In this document: positions 1-8,968 of the stretch, in pieces | How positions within the stretch are numbered: position 1 is the stretch's first letter | Layout of the letters: the number at the start of each line of letters is the position of its first letter | Origin: Pseudorhodobacter antarcticus | GTDB taxonomy: Bacteria > Pseudomonadota > Alphaproteobacteria > Rhodobacterales > Rhodobacteraceae | Assembly: GCF_900110135.1 (NCBI RefSeq) | Contig: NZ_FOCO01000025.1 | Coordinates: 1 to 46,058, forward strand | Direction of reading: 5' to 3' | DNA: 46,058 bases | Program-made: the position numbers and the translations under genes | Notes under the pieces: model-generated | Seen by the model: only the letters and a program-made list of their open reading frames with translations | Databases searched by the model: none | What the model was told of the DNA's origin: nothing

Positions 1-123
1 GGATTGTTTTCTGATCCGCTGCACTCCCTCAAAACCGATCTTGCCATAAAAAAAGCAGATCGCAGAGGGTCTATGTGATCATCCGGGATGGAACAAGTAG
101 ACGTTTTTGAACTTAGCCCCCCA

Positions 124-1044
124 TCACCCGTGCGGCGTCATGGCTTTCCTCTGCCGTGCCCGTTCCAGCCCCAGCCGGCGTTCGCGCCAGATGATCAAAA
201 CACCTGCGGCGACGACGATGGAGGCGCCCAGTAGCATGGTGCCCGTTGGCACCTCGTCAAACACCCAATAGCCGATGGCGAGGGCGAAGAGCATGGAGGC
301 GTAGTCGAAGGGGGCGACGACGGAGGCGTCCGCCTCTCGGTAGCTTGAGGTCAGTAGGATTTGCCCGACGCCGCCGAGGAGCCCTGCGAGGATGAGGAGC
401 GCCGCATCTTTTGGGGCGGGGATGACCCAGCCGAAGGGGAGGGTGACGAGGGACAGCAGTGTGGCGGTGAGGGAGAAGTAGAACACGATGGCGGCGGTTT
501 TTTCGGTGTTGACCAGTTTGCGCACGAAGACTTGGGCCAATGCCGCGAACACAGCACCCCCCAGCACCAGCATGGCGCCAAGGGTGGCGGCATCATCGCC
601 TGCGCCGGGCAGGGTGGTGAGGCGGGGCGACAGCACGATAAGGACGCCGACAAGGCCGAGGGCCACGGCGGAAATGCGGAACAGGCGCACCTCCTCTCCC
701 AGAAACATCGCGGCGAAAATGACGGTGAGGAGGGGGGCGGCGTAGCCGATGGCCGTCACCTCGGGCAGGGGCAAATAGCCCAAGCCCGCAAAGCCAAGGC
801 CCATGGCCAGCGTGCCGACCACGCCGCGCCAGATGTGGCCCATGGGCTTTTTGACCTTGAGGCCGGTGCGCAATTCGCGGCGCAGCGCGAGCCAGACGAG
901 GATGACGGGCATGGCGAGGAGGGAGCGGAAAAACACGGCTTGACCGGGGGGGACGTGATCGGCGGTGGCCTTTATCAGCGCGGCCATGACGATGAAGGTC
1001 ACGACCGAGGCGAGTTTATAGAGGATGCCGCGCATGGGGCGCAT
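124..1044 (-). CDS. DMT-superfamily permease (EamA type)
   Basis: This is an inner-membrane drug/metabolite exporter-type protein of about 306 residues. It has roughly ten hydrophobic segments arranged as two EamA repeats, with a junction rich in Gly, Leu and Val near residues 140-155. The C-terminus is short and basic (RERRLGLERARQRK), as expected for a cytoplasmic tail. The ATG at 1044 is chosen because GGAGA lies 7 nt upstream; an in-frame ATG at 1077 lacks a comparable site. The gene diverges from ade across a G-rich 128-bp spacer, so a purine or base export role is conceivable, but the substrate cannot be read from sequence. The family assignment is solid. Confidence 0.85.
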   Translation of the reverse strand: MRPMRGILYKLASVVTFIVMAALIKATADHVPPGQAVFFRSLLAMPVILVWLALRRELRTGLKVKKPMGHIWRGVVGTLAMGLGFAGLGYLPLPEVTAIGYAAPLLTVIFAAMFLGEEVRLFRISAVALGLVGVLIVLSPRLTTLPGAGDDAATLGAMLVLGGAVFAALAQVFVRKLVNTEKTAAIVFYFSLTATLLSLVTLPFGWVIPAPKDAALLILAGLLGGVGQILLTSSYREADASVVAPFDYASMLFALAIGYWVFDEVPTGTMLLGASIVVAAGVLIIWRERRLGLERARQRKAMTPHG

Positions 1045-1082
1045 GTTCGTTCTCCGGCGTTTTGGGGAGGGGACCATTGTTT

Positions 1083-1165
1083 GGGGGGGGATGCAAGGGA
1101 TAGGGGTGGACGGCTGGGGGTGGACTGCGGGGGGGCAATGGGGTTTGGTGGGGCAAAGCCAAGGA
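1083..1165 (+). other. G-rich spacer between DMT permease and ade
   Basis: The plus strand carries at least six runs of four or more guanines within about 80 bp (the first is eight G at 1083-1090). This is enough for several alternative G-quadruplexes. The spacer separates two divergent start codons and must hold both promoters, but I see no clear -35/-10 pair. The fold is inferred from the G runs only. Confidence 0.5.
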
Positions 1166-1172
1166 GAGTTTT

Positions 1173-2873
1173 ATGCCGGTATCATCGCTGTCTGCCCGAA
1201 TTTCCCAAGGTACAGGGGCGGTGCCTGCCGATGTGGTTCTGCGGGGGGGGCATGTGTTTGATCTGATCACCGGGGATTTGGTGCAAACGGATGTGGCGAT
1301 CTGTGGCGATACTATTGTGGGGGTGTTTGACGCGTATGAGGGGGGGGAGATTGTTGATGTTACGGGCAAAATCCTTGTGCCCGGATTTATCGACACGCAT
1401 TTGCATATTGAAAGCAGTTTGGTCACGCCGTTTGAATTTGACCGGATGGTGACGCCCTTGGGCGTGACGACGGCGATTTGCGACCCGCATGAGATTGCGA
1501 ATGTCTCCGGGTTGGCGGGGATTGACTATTTCCTGCAAGCGTCGGCGTTGACGCTGATGGATATTCGGGTGCAGCTGTCGTCTTGTGTGCCATCGACGCA
1601 TATGGAGACCAGCGGGGCGGTGTTGGAGGCAGGGGATTTGCTGCCGCTGCGGGACCATCCGCGCACCTTGGGGCTGGCGGAGTTTATGAACTTTCCCGGT
1701 GTTTTGATGCAAGATGCGGGCGTTATGGCCAAGCTGGAGGGGTTTGCGGGGCGTCATATTGATGGGCATTGCCCGTTGCTGTGCGGCCATGCGTTGAACG
1801 GCTATATCGCGGCGGGGATACGCACGGAGCATGAGGCGACGAGTGCGGCGGAGGGGTTGGAAAAGCTGCGCAAGGGGATGCGTTTGTTGATCCGTGAGGG
1901 GTCGGTGTCCAAGGATTTGCACGCGTTGGCGGGGCTGATCACGGAACGCCATTCGCCCTATATCGCGTTTTGCACGGATGACCGGAACCCGCTGGATATA
2001 GGCGAGCATGGGCATTTGGATTACATGATCCGCACGGCGATTGCCCTTGGGGCACCCCCATTGGCGGTGTACCGCGCCGCCAGCCTTTCTGCCGCCGAGG
2101 CGTTTGGGTTGAAAGACCGCGGGTTGATAGCCCCCGGCAAGCGCGCAGATATTGTGGTGATCGACAGCTTGGAGGATTGCCGCGCCAGCATGGTGTTTGC
2201 GGGGGGCGTGCGGGTGACGGATGCGGCGTTTGCCGCGCGGCAAACGGTGGAGCCTGTGGGGCGGCGGTCGGTGCGCGCGCCTGCCATTGCGGTGGCGGAT
2301 TTTCGCACCCCCGGCAACCGGGTGGAAACCCCGGTGATTGGGATTATCCCCGGCAAGATTATCACCCAGCATCTGACCTTTGATATCGCCCCCGTGGATG
2401 GTGACAAAGCGCCGGATCTTGCGCGGGATTTGATTAAAATTGCGGTGATTGAACGGCATGGCAAAAACGGCAACCGCGCCACCGGGTTTGTGCAGGGGTT
2501 TGGGCTGAAACGGGGCGCGATTGCATCGACCGTGTGCCACGACCATCACAACATCGCGGTGGTGGGGGCGGATTACGGCGATATGGCGCGGGCGGTGGCG
2601 CGGTTGGGCGAGATTGAAGGCGGGTTTGTGGTGGTCGCAGATGGCCAAGTGCTGGCGGAACTGGCGCTGCCCGTGGCGGGGTTGATGAGCCTTGAGCCGT
2701 TTGAAGTGGTGCGCGGGGCCTTGGAACGGCTGCGCATGGCGGCGCAAAGTTTGGGCGTGACGCTGGAGGAGCCGTTTTTGCAGCTGGCGTTTTTATGCCT
2801 GCCCGTTATCCCGCATTTGAAAATTACGGACCACGGGATGGTGGATGTGGATAGGTTTGAGGTGATGCCGTAG
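1173..2873 (+). CDS. ade: Adenine deaminase
   Basis: It converts adenine to hypoxanthine and ammonia in cytoplasmic purine salvage. The 566-residue protein has the usual Ade length and two-part layout. The N-terminal amidohydrolase barrel carries the metal motif HxH at residues 76 and 78 (DTHLHIESS), the CDPHEIANV block, and a CTDDRNP segment that supplies further ligands. The C-terminal domain begins near residue 385 and contains the family block [22 protein letters not shown] precedes the ATG with good spacing. deoD lies 2.3 kb downstream on the same strand, giving a salvage theme, but other genes and a terminator intervene, so it is not one operon. The gene is transcribed away from the DMT permease. 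Confidence 0.95.
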   Translation: MPVSSLSARISQGTGAVPADVVLRGGHVFDLITGDLVQTDVAICGDTIVGVFDAYEGGEIVDVTGKILVPGFIDTHLHIESSLVTPFEFDRMVTPLGVTTAICDPHEIANVSGLAGIDYFLQASALTLMDIRVQLSSCVPSTHMETSGAVLEAGDLLPLRDHPRTLGLAEFMNFPGVLMQDAGVMAKLEGFAGRHIDGHCPLLCGHALNGYIAAGIRTEHEATSAAEGLEKLRKGMRLLIREGSVSKDLHALAGLITERHSPYIAFCTDDRNPLDIGEHGHLDYMIRTAIALGAPPLAVYRAASLSAAEAFGLKDRGLIAPGKRADIVVIDSLEDCRASMVFAGGVRVTDAAFAARQTVEPVGRRSVRAPAIAVADFRTPGNRVETPVIGIIPGKIITQHLTFDIAPVDGDKAPDLARDLIKIAVIERHGKNGNRATGFVQGFGLKRGAIASTVCHDHHNIAVVGADYGDMARAVARLGEIEGGFVVVADGQVLAELALPVAGLMSLEPFEVVRGALERLRMAAQSLGVTLEEPFLQLAFLCLPVIPHLKITDHGMVDVDRFEVMP

Positions 2874-2907
2874 CGGGCGCGCCTGTGCCGCGCTAGGGCG
2901 GGTTAAA

Positions 2908-2951
2908 CCAAAAGGCCCCCAAAACCAAAAGGCCCCCAAAACCAAAAGGCC
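2908..2951. repeat. 17-bp tandem repeat, about 2.6 copies
   Basis: The unit CCAAAAGGCCCCCAAAA occurs twice exactly and then as a 10-bp partial copy. The partial copy runs into the left arm of the adjacent terminator hairpin. The repeat therefore looks like duplication of the terminator's flank. Confidence 0.85.
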
Positions 2952-2973
2952 GGGCGAGGTGCCCGGCCTTTTT
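2944..2973. terminator. Intrinsic terminator, probably bidirectional
   Basis: The 12-bp stem AAAAGGCCGGGC / GCCCGGCCTTTT closes a 5-nt GAGGT loop. T-rich flanks on both strands let it serve ade (plus) and tRNA-Ala (minus). Confidence 0.85.
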
Positions 2974-2980
2974 GAAAGTT

Positions 2981-3056
<76 letters not shown>

Positions 3057-3187
3057 ATTCGTAGCACGGCCAAGGCCGTATTCGCGCTAATTAGGGGAGC
3101 AGGGCAGGCGCTGCAAGGGGAAAAATCATCCCGATGTGAAAACCCCGATTTGAGGGGGGGTGTACAGCACCGCCTGCGCCTTATCCC

Positions 3188-3529
3188 TTAGCTGTCGTCG
3201 TCTGGAGCGCTGACATCGGCCAGATCATCCAGCGATACGGTGTCATCGCTGTCATCTTCCAGCAGATCATCATCTTCGTCATCCGAATCATCGGTTTCTG
3301 CAACGGCGAGCAGATCCTCATCGGCGTCCAGATCATCAACCAACACTTCATCATCATCTTTGGTCGGTGCGGGACGTGCGGCGGCGGCGGACACGATCTT
3401 GCGGCGTGCGCTTTCGATATCCACCACTTCGCCCGTGTAGGGGCTGATGATTGGCGTTTTTTTTAGGTCGTAAAAGCGTTTGCCAGTGGTTGGGCAAAGA
3501 CGCTTTGTACCCCATTCTTCTTTGGGCAT
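3188..3529 (-). CDS. FYDLN-acid family protein (TIGR02300)
   Basis: A 113-residue protein of unknown function. The N-terminus MPKEEWGTKR-LCPTTGKRFYDL carries the family signature, with FYDL near residues 19-22. It is followed by a conserved SPYTGEVV segment and then an extremely acidic Asp/Glu/Ser tail from about residue 55 to the end. The single CPTTGKRFYD knuckle resembles half of a zinc ribbon. The ATG at 3529 is chosen because the family starts there; AAAGGGAA is a modest ribosome site. The frame stays open upstream to 3919, but that stretch is non-conserved and overlaps the divergent gene. Family membership is clear; the role is not known. Confidence 0.88.
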   Translation of the reverse strand: MPKEEWGTKRLCPTTGKRFYDLKKTPIISPYTGEVVDIESARRKIVSAAAARPAPTKDDDEVLVDDLDADEDLLAVAETDDSDDEDDDLLEDDSDDTVSLDDLADVSAPDDDS

Positions 3530-3728
3530 GGAATTTCCCTTTGTGACATCGACCGGGGGTGGCGGCCCTGATGGGCCAGCCCGGCAAAAGGGTCGCTTGC
3601 CACAGGTGCGCGCGGCTGTCAAAGGCTTTTGCGCAGAAATGCCAGTGATTGGGGGCTGCGGGCGCATGGGGGCTTGCGGCAGGCGCGGCCCACAGGCATC
3701 TTGACCGTCATAAAGGAGCCATGACCCC

Positions 3729-4415
3729 ATGCCCGTTTTGCCCGGATCCCCCCCTGTCGAGGTGACGCTGAAGCGCACGGCGCGCGCGCGGCGCATGTCG
3801 CTGCGGGTGTCGCGGCTGGATGGGCGTGTCACCTTGTCGTTGCCCCCCTTGGCGCGCGAGGCGGAGGCGTTGGCGTTTTTGCGCGCACAAGAAGAGTGGA
3901 TTCGCAAAGCTTTGGCCAATGTGGTGGCCGTGGGGGCGGTGGGTTTGGGTGATGTGATTCCGGTGGAGGGGCGCAGATTGGAATTGCGCGCCGGGCCGGG
4001 GCGGGTGTTGATGCTGACGCCTGATGCGCTGTTGGTGCCGGGCGATGCAGGCCGCGCGGGCGTGCGGGTGGCGGCCTATTTGAAAACCCGCGCGCGCGAT
4101 CGGTTGGCGGCGGCGTCGGACCATTATGCGGCCTTGGTGGGGCGGCGGTATCGCACGCTGACGTTGCGCGATACGCGGTCGCGCTGGGGGTCTTGCACGG
4201 CGGATGCGGGGTTGATGTATTCGTGGCGGTTGATCATGGCCCCGCCGCGCGTGCTGGATTATGTGGCCGCCCATGAGGTCGCGCATTTGGTAGAGATGAA
4301 CCATTCCGACCGGTTTTGGGCCGTGGTTGCCGATTTGATGCCCGATTACGGCACGCAGCGGCGCTGGTTGAAATCTGAAGGCCACGCGCTGCACAGTTAC
4401 CGGTTTGCGGGCTGA
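3729..4415 (+). CDS. YgjP-like zinc metallopeptidase (M48-related, DUF45)
   Basis: A 228-residue cytoplasmic protein with no signal peptide. The zinc site is HEVAH at residues 182-186, with a third ligand probably His192 in MNHSDRFW. It is preceded by the family block SRWGSC at 151-156, and the end has the usual GH-LH pattern. The N-terminal half shows the basic TLKRTARARRMSLRVS strand pattern typical of YgjP. AAGGAG lies 10 nt before the chosen ATG; an ATG at 3721 is out of frame. The stop is one base before the ATG of the GntR gene, so the two are probably translationally coupled. Protease activity is inferred from the motif only. Confidence 0.88.
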   Translation: MPVLPGSPPVEVTLKRTARARRMSLRVSRLDGRVTLSLPPLAREAEALAFLRAQEEWIRKALANVVAVGAVGLGDVIPVEGRRLELRAGPGRVLMLTPDALLVPGDAGRAGVRVAAYLKTRARDRLAAASDHYAALVGRRYRTLTLRDTRSRWGSCTADAGLMYSWRLIMAPPRVLDYVAAHEVAHLVEMNHSDRFWAVVADLMPDYGTQRRWLKSEGHALHSYRFAG

Positions 4416-4416
4416 G

Positions 4417-5082
4417 ATGTTGAGCGGGTTGCCCCCATCGCTGTCGCGCCCGGTGGACCCGAACGCATCGGCGCATGAACGGCTGTACCGCACGTTGCGG
4501 ATGCAGGTGATGCATGGCGAATTGCCGCCGGGCCAAGCGTTGACGCTGCGCGGCCTTGCGCGGACGTTTGGCGTGTCGATGACCCCGGCGCGCGAGGCGG
4601 TGCGGCGGCTGGTGGCCGAAGGGGCGCTGTCGCTGTCATCATCGGGGCGGGTGGCCACGCCGGAATTGACGCCGGAACGGTTGGAGGAGTTGGCCGCAAT
4701 CCGCGCGCTGTTGGAGCCGGAGCTGGCATCGCGCGCGCTGCCCCGCGCGCATTTTGCGTTGATTGACCGGTTGACCGCAATCAATGCCGCCAACAGTGAG
4801 GCGGTGGTGCGGCAAGACGCGGTGGCGTATATTCGCACCAATCTGGAATTTCACCGCACCTTGTATTTGCGCGCGCAGGCCCCGGCGATGTTGGCGCTGA
4901 CCGAAACTGTTTGGCTGCAACTGGGGCCGACCATGCGCGCGCTGTATGGCCGGTTGCGGCGCAATGAACCGCCGCCCTATCACCGTCTGATACTGGCCGC
5001 GTTGAAGGCGGGGGATGAACCGGGGTTGCGGTTGGCGATACGGACCGATGTGACCCAAGGGTTGCGGCATCTGGCCAGTTGA
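4417..5082 (+). CDS. GntR-family regulator, FadR/FCD subgroup
   Basis: A DNA-binding regulator of 221 residues. The winged helix-turn-helix spans about residues 20-75 (GLARTFGVSMTPAREAVRRL is the recognition region). The all-helical FCD ligand domain follows, with metal-binding-type residues around NLEFHRTLY. An in-frame TTG at 4405 overlaps the upstream gene. The ATG at 4417 is preferred because it lies immediately after the upstream TGA. deoD begins 66 bp downstream, so a purine- or nucleoside-related ligand is possible but unproven. I saw no operator in its vicinity resembling the TGTGATCACA palindromes elsewhere in the window. Confidence 0.85.
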   Translation: MLSGLPPSLSRPVDPNASAHERLYRTLRMQVMHGELPPGQALTLRGLARTFGVSMTPAREAVRRLVAEGALSLSSSGRVATPELTPERLEELAAIRALLEPELASRALPRAHFALIDRLTAINAANSEAVVRQDAVAYIRTNLEFHRTLYLRAQAPAMLALTETVWLQLGPTMRALYGRLRRNEPPPYHRLILAALKAGDEPGLRLAIRTDVTQGLRHLAS

Positions 5083-5148
5083 AATCGGGGCTTTTTGTTG
5101 CTGCGGGGGTGGCTTAAGGTGCAGCGACCACAGATTTAGGGGGCTGTC

Positions 5149-5853
5149 ATGACCATTCACATCGGCGCAAAACCAGGCGAAATTGCGGAAACTGTTTTGA
5201 TGCCGGGCGACCCGTACCGCGCGCGCTGGGCCGCCCAGACGTTTTTGACGGATGCAGTTTTGGTGAATGAAGTGCGCGGGATGCTGGGCTACACGGGCAC
5301 TTGGCGCGGGCATAAGGTGACCATTCAGGGGTCGGGGATGGGGATGGCGTCGCTGTCAATCTATGCCAATGAATTGATCCGCGATTATGGCGCGCAGACG
5401 TTGATCCGCATTGGGTCGGCGGGGGCGATGCAGCCGCAGTTGAAAGTGCGCGATATTGTGCTGGCGATGTCGGCTTGCACGCTGTCCACCCCGTCGCGGG
5501 GGATTTTCAGAGAGCTGAACTTTGCGCCGACCGCCGATTTTGGGTTGTTGCACGCGGCGTGGAAGGCCGCGCAAGGGTTGGATGTGGCGACCCATGCGGG
5601 GCAGATTTATTCGTCGGACGTGTTTTACGATGAACGCCCAGATTTGAATGAACAAATGCAGCGCCATGGCGTGTTGTGCGTGGAGATGGAGGCGGCGGAG
5701 TTGTACACGCTGGCCGCCCGTTATGGCCGCCGCGCGTTGGCGGTGTTGACGATTTCGGACCATTTGCTGACGCATGAGGCGCTGCCAAGCGACCAGCGCG
5801 AGCGTAGTTTTGGCGATATGGTTGAGGTGGCGCTGACCGCCGCCTTTGCCTGA
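5149..5853 (+). CDS. deoD: Purine nucleoside phosphorylase, DeoD type
   Basis: It cleaves purine (deoxy)nucleosides with phosphate to free base plus (deoxy)ribose-1-phosphate. The 234-residue length is that of the hexameric bacterial enzyme. Key residues fall at the E. coli positions: Gly20 and Arg24 in [10 protein letters not shown] (phosphate), Arg87 in LIRIGSAG (phosphate), Glu179-Met180-Glu181 (ribose) and Asp204 in ISDHLLTHE (base protonation). A GGGGG run precedes the ATG. The adenine released could feed Ade upstream. The C-terminus abuts the following aldo/keto reductase, whose start lies 10 nt past this stop. Confidence 0.95.
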   Translation: MTIHIGAKPGEIAETVLMPGDPYRARWAAQTFLTDAVLVNEVRGMLGYTGTWRGHKVTIQGSGMGMASLSIYANELIRDYGAQTLIRIGSAGAMQPQLKVRDIVLAMSACTLSTPSRGIFRELNFAPTADFGLLHAAWKAAQGLDVATHAGQIYSSDVFYDERPDLNEQMQRHGVLCVEMEAAELYTLAARYGRRALAVLTISDHLLTHEALPSDQRERSFGDMVEVALTAAFA

Positions 5854-5863
5854 AAGGATGCAG

Positions 5864-6847
5864 ATGCAGCAACGGGAATTGGGGCGGGGTGGGCCGCTGG
5901 TTTCGGCCATTGGGCTGGGGTGCCTAAGTTTTGGCGGCATCTTTGGCACCACTGACCGGGCCGCAAGTTTGGGCGCGCTGGATGCGGCGTGGGAGGCGGG
6001 GATAACGTTTTACGACACGGCCAATATTTATGGCGCGGGGGTGTCGGAAACGATGCTGGGCGATTGGTTGGCAGACCGCGGGCACAGGGCCGTTGTCGCG
6101 ACCAAAGTGGGGATTGTGACAACGCCGCCGCGCGGGTTTAACAATTCCGCAGCCTATATCCGGGCGGAGCTGGAGGCGTCATTGCGGCGGCTGCGGACCG
6201 ATCATGTCGCGCTTTATTACATCCACCGCCGTCAGCCAGAGATTGAGATTGAAGAGGTCGCAGGCACCATGGCGCGGCTGGTGGAGGAGGGCAAAATCGG
6301 TGGTTATGGCCTGTCGGAGGTGGCCCCGTATACCATTCGCCGGGCCCATGCGGTGCATCCGGTGCGCGCGGTGCAGAATGAGTATTCGCTGTGGACGCGG
6401 TTGCCTGAATTGGGTGTGACGCGGGCCTGCGCCGATTTGGGGATTGCCTTTGTGCCGTTTTCGCCGTTGGGGCGGGGGATGTTGTCGGACGCACAGCCAG
6501 ACCCGAGCCTGATGGGTGAAGGCGATATTCGCCGCACCATGCCGCGGTTTATGGCACCGAATTTTGCGGCGAATGTCGCGGCGATTGACGGGTTTCGGGC
6601 GTTTGCGGCGGCGCGCGGCGTGACCACGGCGGCGCTGGCGTTGGCCTGGGTTTTGGACCGGGGCGCGGATATGATCCCCATTCCCGGCACGCGCACGGCG
6701 TCGCATTTGCGTGAGTGGTTGGGGGCGGATGCGCTGGTGTTATCGGACAGCGACCGCGCGGAGATTGACCGCTTGCTGCCGCCCGGATTTGCGCATGGCG
6801 ACCGCTATGACGCGGCGCAAAACGTGGGGCCGGAACGGTTCGCCTAA
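5864..6847 (+). CDS. Aldo/keto reductase
   Basis: An NAD(P)H-dependent (alpha/beta)8 oxidoreductase of about 327 residues. The catalytic tetrad is visible: Asp and Tyr in DTANIYGAG, Lys in VATKVG, and His in ALYYIHRRQP. The late block IPIPGTRTASHLREWLGA is the cofactor phosphate and adenine site. AAAGGA lies 6 nt before the ATG at 5864; a second ATG at 5858 is possible. It starts 10 nt after deoD ends, which suggests co-transcription. The substrate is unknown. Confidence 0.88.
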   Translation: MQQRELGRGGPLVSAIGLGCLSFGGIFGTTDRAASLGALDAAWEAGITFYDTANIYGAGVSETMLGDWLADRGHRAVVATKVGIVTTPPRGFNNSAAYIRAELEASLRRLRTDHVALYYIHRRQPEIEIEEVAGTMARLVEEGKIGGYGLSEVAPYTIRRAHAVHPVRAVQNEYSLWTRLPELGVTRACADLGIAFVPFSPLGRGMLSDAQPDPSLMGEGDIRRTMPRFMAPNFAANVAAIDGFRAFAAARGVTTAALALAWVLDRGADMIPIPGTRTASHLREWLGADALVLSDSDRAEIDRLLPPGFAHGDRYDAAQNVGPERFA

Positions 6848-6851
6848 GCCG

Positions 6852-7067
6852 TTAGGATGCGGGCGGTTTTGGCGGGCGCAAGCAATCGCGGGGCTGTTTG
6901 CCAGGGGCTGTTTCGGTTGTGGCCCCGCAAGCGGCGCAGCGGTAATGGGTGGCCCCGCCCGTGCGGTCAAGCCGCCAGCGACAGGCGCGGGTTAGGGTGG
7001 AATTGCGCCGGGACAGCCACATAAACAGCAGCGTGCCCAGCAGCAAGATGAGCAAAAGAATAGGCAT
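6852..7067 (-). CDS. Small membrane-anchored CxxC protein
   Basis: A 71-residue protein. Residues 1-18 form one hydrophobic helix (MPILLLILLLGTLLFMWL), followed by a basic region and a single CAAC pair near residue 45. Two more Cys nearby (at about 29 and 62) could complete a metal site. AAAAGG sits 5 nt upstream of the ATG. It converges with the aldo/keto reductase with only 4 nt between stops. I do not recognise a named family. The good ribosome site and domain-like layout argue that it is real. Confidence 0.6.
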   Translation of the reverse strand: MPILLLILLLGTLLFMWLSRRNSTLTRACRWRLDRTGGATHYRCAACGATTETAPGKQPRDCLRPPKPPAS

Positions 7068-7092
7068 TTCAACCTTTTGGTGGGTGCGCGGT

Positions 7093-7227
7093 TCAAGCCG
7101 CGCGCAGGTATTCGCAATATTCGGTCACGTCCGCGCGCGCATCGCTTTGGGCGGTGTAATAGGCGTAAGCCTGTTCCAGCACGGCAAGGGCTGCGGCTTG
7201 GGCGGGGGTTGGTTTTGCAGTGTTCAT
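7093..7227 (-). CDS. 44-residue hypothetical protein
   Basis: A short gene starting MNTAKPTPAQ and ending YCEYLRAA. It is alanine-rich, with a Tyr-rich helix (AYAYYTAQ) and one Cys. GAGG lies 5 nt before the ATG, and it precedes the 71-residue gene by 25 nt on the same strand, so they may be one transcript. I recall similar tiny proteins in related genomes but cannot verify this. Its function is unknown. Confidence 0.55.
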   Translation of the reverse strand: MNTAKPTPAQAAALAVLEQAYAYYTAQSDARADVTEYCEYLRAA

Positions 7228-7330
7228 TTGAACCTCGGGTGTGAAATGTTCCTCCCTACCCCTTAGTTAGGTCTGTTGCTGCGTTGCGGCAACGCCCGTT
7301 TGCGCAACGCTGCATTGCGTCGGGCGCATG

Positions 7331-7361
7331 AAAAAGGCGGCCCGTTTGTGGGGCCGCCTTT
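7331..7361 (-). terminator. Intrinsic terminator of the sdh operon
   Basis: The 12-bp stem AAAGGCGGCCC / GGGCCGCCTTT with a 7-nt loop is followed on the minus strand by a T run. It lies 18 nt beyond the sdhB stop. Confidence 0.9.
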
Positions 7362-7378
7362 GTGGCGCGTGAAAGGGA

Positions 7379-8155
7379 TCAAACCACCCGTTCGATCATT
7401 TTCTTTTTAATCGCGGCAATCGCCTTGGCGGGGTTCAACCCTTTGGGGCAGGTTTTGGCGCAGTTCATGATGGTGTGGCAGCGGTACAGCTTGAACGGGT
7501 CCTCAAGATCGTCCAAACGCTCTGGCGTCGCTTCATCCCGGCTGTCGATGATCCAGCGATACGCGTGCAGCAGGGCTGCTGGCCCCAAATAGCGGTCGGA
7601 GTTCCACCAATAGGAGGGGCAGGCTGTGGAGCAGCAGGCGCACATCACACATTCATAAAGCCCGTCGAGTTTTTCGCGGTCTTCAATCGACTGGCGCCAT
7701 TCCTTGGCGGGGGTATTGGTTTTAGTTTCCAACCACGGCATGATCGACGCATGCTGCGCATAAAAATGCGTGAGGTCGGGGATAAGGTCTTTGACCACGG
7801 CCATGTGGGGCAGCGGATAGATTTTTACATCGCCCTTCACCTCATCCAGACCGTAAATGCAGGCCAGCGTGTTGATGCCGCCGATGTTCATGGCGCAAGA
7901 GCCGCAAATTCCTTCGCGGCAGGAGCGGCGGAAGGTGAGCGTGGGGTCGATCTCGTTTTTGATCTTGACCAGCGCGTCTAAAACCATCGGGCCGCAGGTG
8001 TCCATATCGACAAAATACGTGTCGACACGCGGGTTTTCCCCATCATCTGGCGACCAGCGATAGATGCTGAATTTGCGCACATTGGACCCGCTGGGTTTGG
8101 GCCAAGTTTTGCCCGTGCGGATGGTGGAGTTTTTGGGCAGGGTGAATTGAACCAT
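7379..8155 (-). CDS. sdhB: Succinate dehydrogenase iron-sulfur subunit
   Basis: It carries electrons from the FAD subunit to ubiquinone in complex II, on the cytoplasmic face of the inner membrane. The 258 residues show all three cluster motifs: Cys79, Cys84, Cys87 and Cys99 for [2Fe-2S], and Cys169, Cys172, Cys175, Cys179, Cys226, Cys232 and Cys236 for [4Fe-4S] and [3Fe-4S]. AAGGAGAG precedes the ATG. It is the last gene of the operon. Two unrelated genes separate it from sdhA, whereas many bacteria have sdhAB adjacent. Confidence 0.97.
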   Translation of the reverse strand: MVQFTLPKNSTIRTGKTWPKPSGSNVRKFSIYRWSPDDGENPRVDTYFVDMDTCGPMVLDALVKIKNEIDPTLTFRRSCREGICGSCAMNIGGINTLACIYGLDEVKGDVKIYPLPHMAVVKDLIPDLTHFYAQHASIMPWLETKTNTPAKEWRQSIEDREKLDGLYECVMCACCSTACPSYWWNSDRYLGPAALLHAYRWIIDSRDEATPERLDDLEDPFKLYRCHTIMNCAKTCPKGLNPAKAIAAIKKKMIERVV

Positions 8156-8167
8156 CGGTCCCTCTCC

Positions 8168-8911
8168 TTAAATCGTGGAAATGGTGGGTGCCGGTGTTGG
8201 CCACCGGGTGAACAGAACATCCATCAAGCGCGGGGCGCTGCCGCCCTTGCCATCGCCGGTCATTCGCAACACATCGCGAAATTCAAGACCGGCAGCGGCA
8301 AGGCGGCTGATGATTTGGCTGGGCGGGGTGATACCGTCAAAGCGCTGCACGAGCGACAATTCGAGTATCACAAAGTCTGTGCGTTTCAGGGTTTCAACAG
8401 CACCTTTCAGCACCTCATCTTCAAACCCTTCGGTGTCGATTTTCAGGCCGATGCGGCCTTGCATTTTGGCGGCAAGACGGTCGAGCGTGGTGACCGGCAC
8501 CTGACGGGTTTCCAGCTTGATGAATTTGCTGGCCAAACGGTCGATGCGGGTGCGCAGGCTGGCCATTGCGCCTTCCTCCCCCCGTTCAGAATGAGGGATG
8601 GTGAGGGTCATTGTGCCGGGTGTGGCCCCAAGGGCGGTTTCGAAAAATTCGGCGTCACCGGGGGCATCGGTGGCCGTAAGGGCGGCGGCGGATTCGTGGC
8701 GGGGGTCGACCAGTGCAAAGCGCGCCTCGGGGAAGGCTTGGTAAAGGAAGGGGGTGCCTTGATCAACGCCGATGTCAAAAATCACCTCGGGTAGCAGTTT
8801 GAACGATAGCAAATGTTCGGCGCGCGATTTGTCGACCACGGCCGTAAGCCCCTTGCGCCGCAAAAAGCGGTTCACCTGAATACGGTCAATTTTACCGGAG
8901 TCGGGGGGCAT
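8168..8911 (-). CDS. FkbM-family SAM methyltransferase
   Basis: About 247 residues. The Rossmann methyltransferase motif I is DIGVDQG at about 46-52, followed by FALVDPR (acidic loop for the SAM ribose). The FkbM-type block LKIDTEGFEDEVLKG lies near residue 170, and VILELSLV comes later. FkbM enzymes O-methylate sugars or other small substrates. The target here is unknown, and no glycan genes are nearby. The ATG at 8911 is used; a GTG at 8938 is in frame. It sits 12 nt upstream of sdhB within the sdh operon, so it is probably co-expressed with complex II, which is an odd partnership. Confidence 0.85.
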   Translation of the reverse strand: MPPDSGKIDRIQVNRFLRRKGLTAVVDKSRAEHLLSFKLLPEVIFDIGVDQGTPFLYQAFPEARFALVDPRHESAAALTATDAPGDAEFFETALGATPGTMTLTIPHSERGEEGAMASLRTRIDRLASKFIKLETRQVPVTTLDRLAAKMQGRIGLKIDTEGFEDEVLKGAVETLKRTDFVILELSLVQRFDGITPPSQIISRLAAAGLEFRDVLRMTGDGKGGSAPRLMDVLFTRWPTPAPTISTI

Positions 8912-8968
8912 GTCAGGCGGCCCTATCGCTGCGGGCACAGCCCGTTGAAGGGGGGAAGGGGCGTGTCG

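Noticed and set aside
361-1266. 301-codon plus-strand frame over the DMT permease
   Set aside because: It is Gly/His/Glu-rich shadow of a membrane-protein gene on the other strand, with no ribosome site or domain.
1260-1275. TGATCAC inside ade (and similar at 1935, 20258 and 37731)
   Set aside because: These are short matches within coding sequence, without palindromic flanks or paired spacing. They are expected by chance.
1182-2747. Long open frame (521 codons) antisense to ade
   Set aside because: Its translation is His/Arg/Gln/Pro-rich with no domain, typical of the complement of high-GC codons. The plus-strand frame is unmistakably adenine deaminase.
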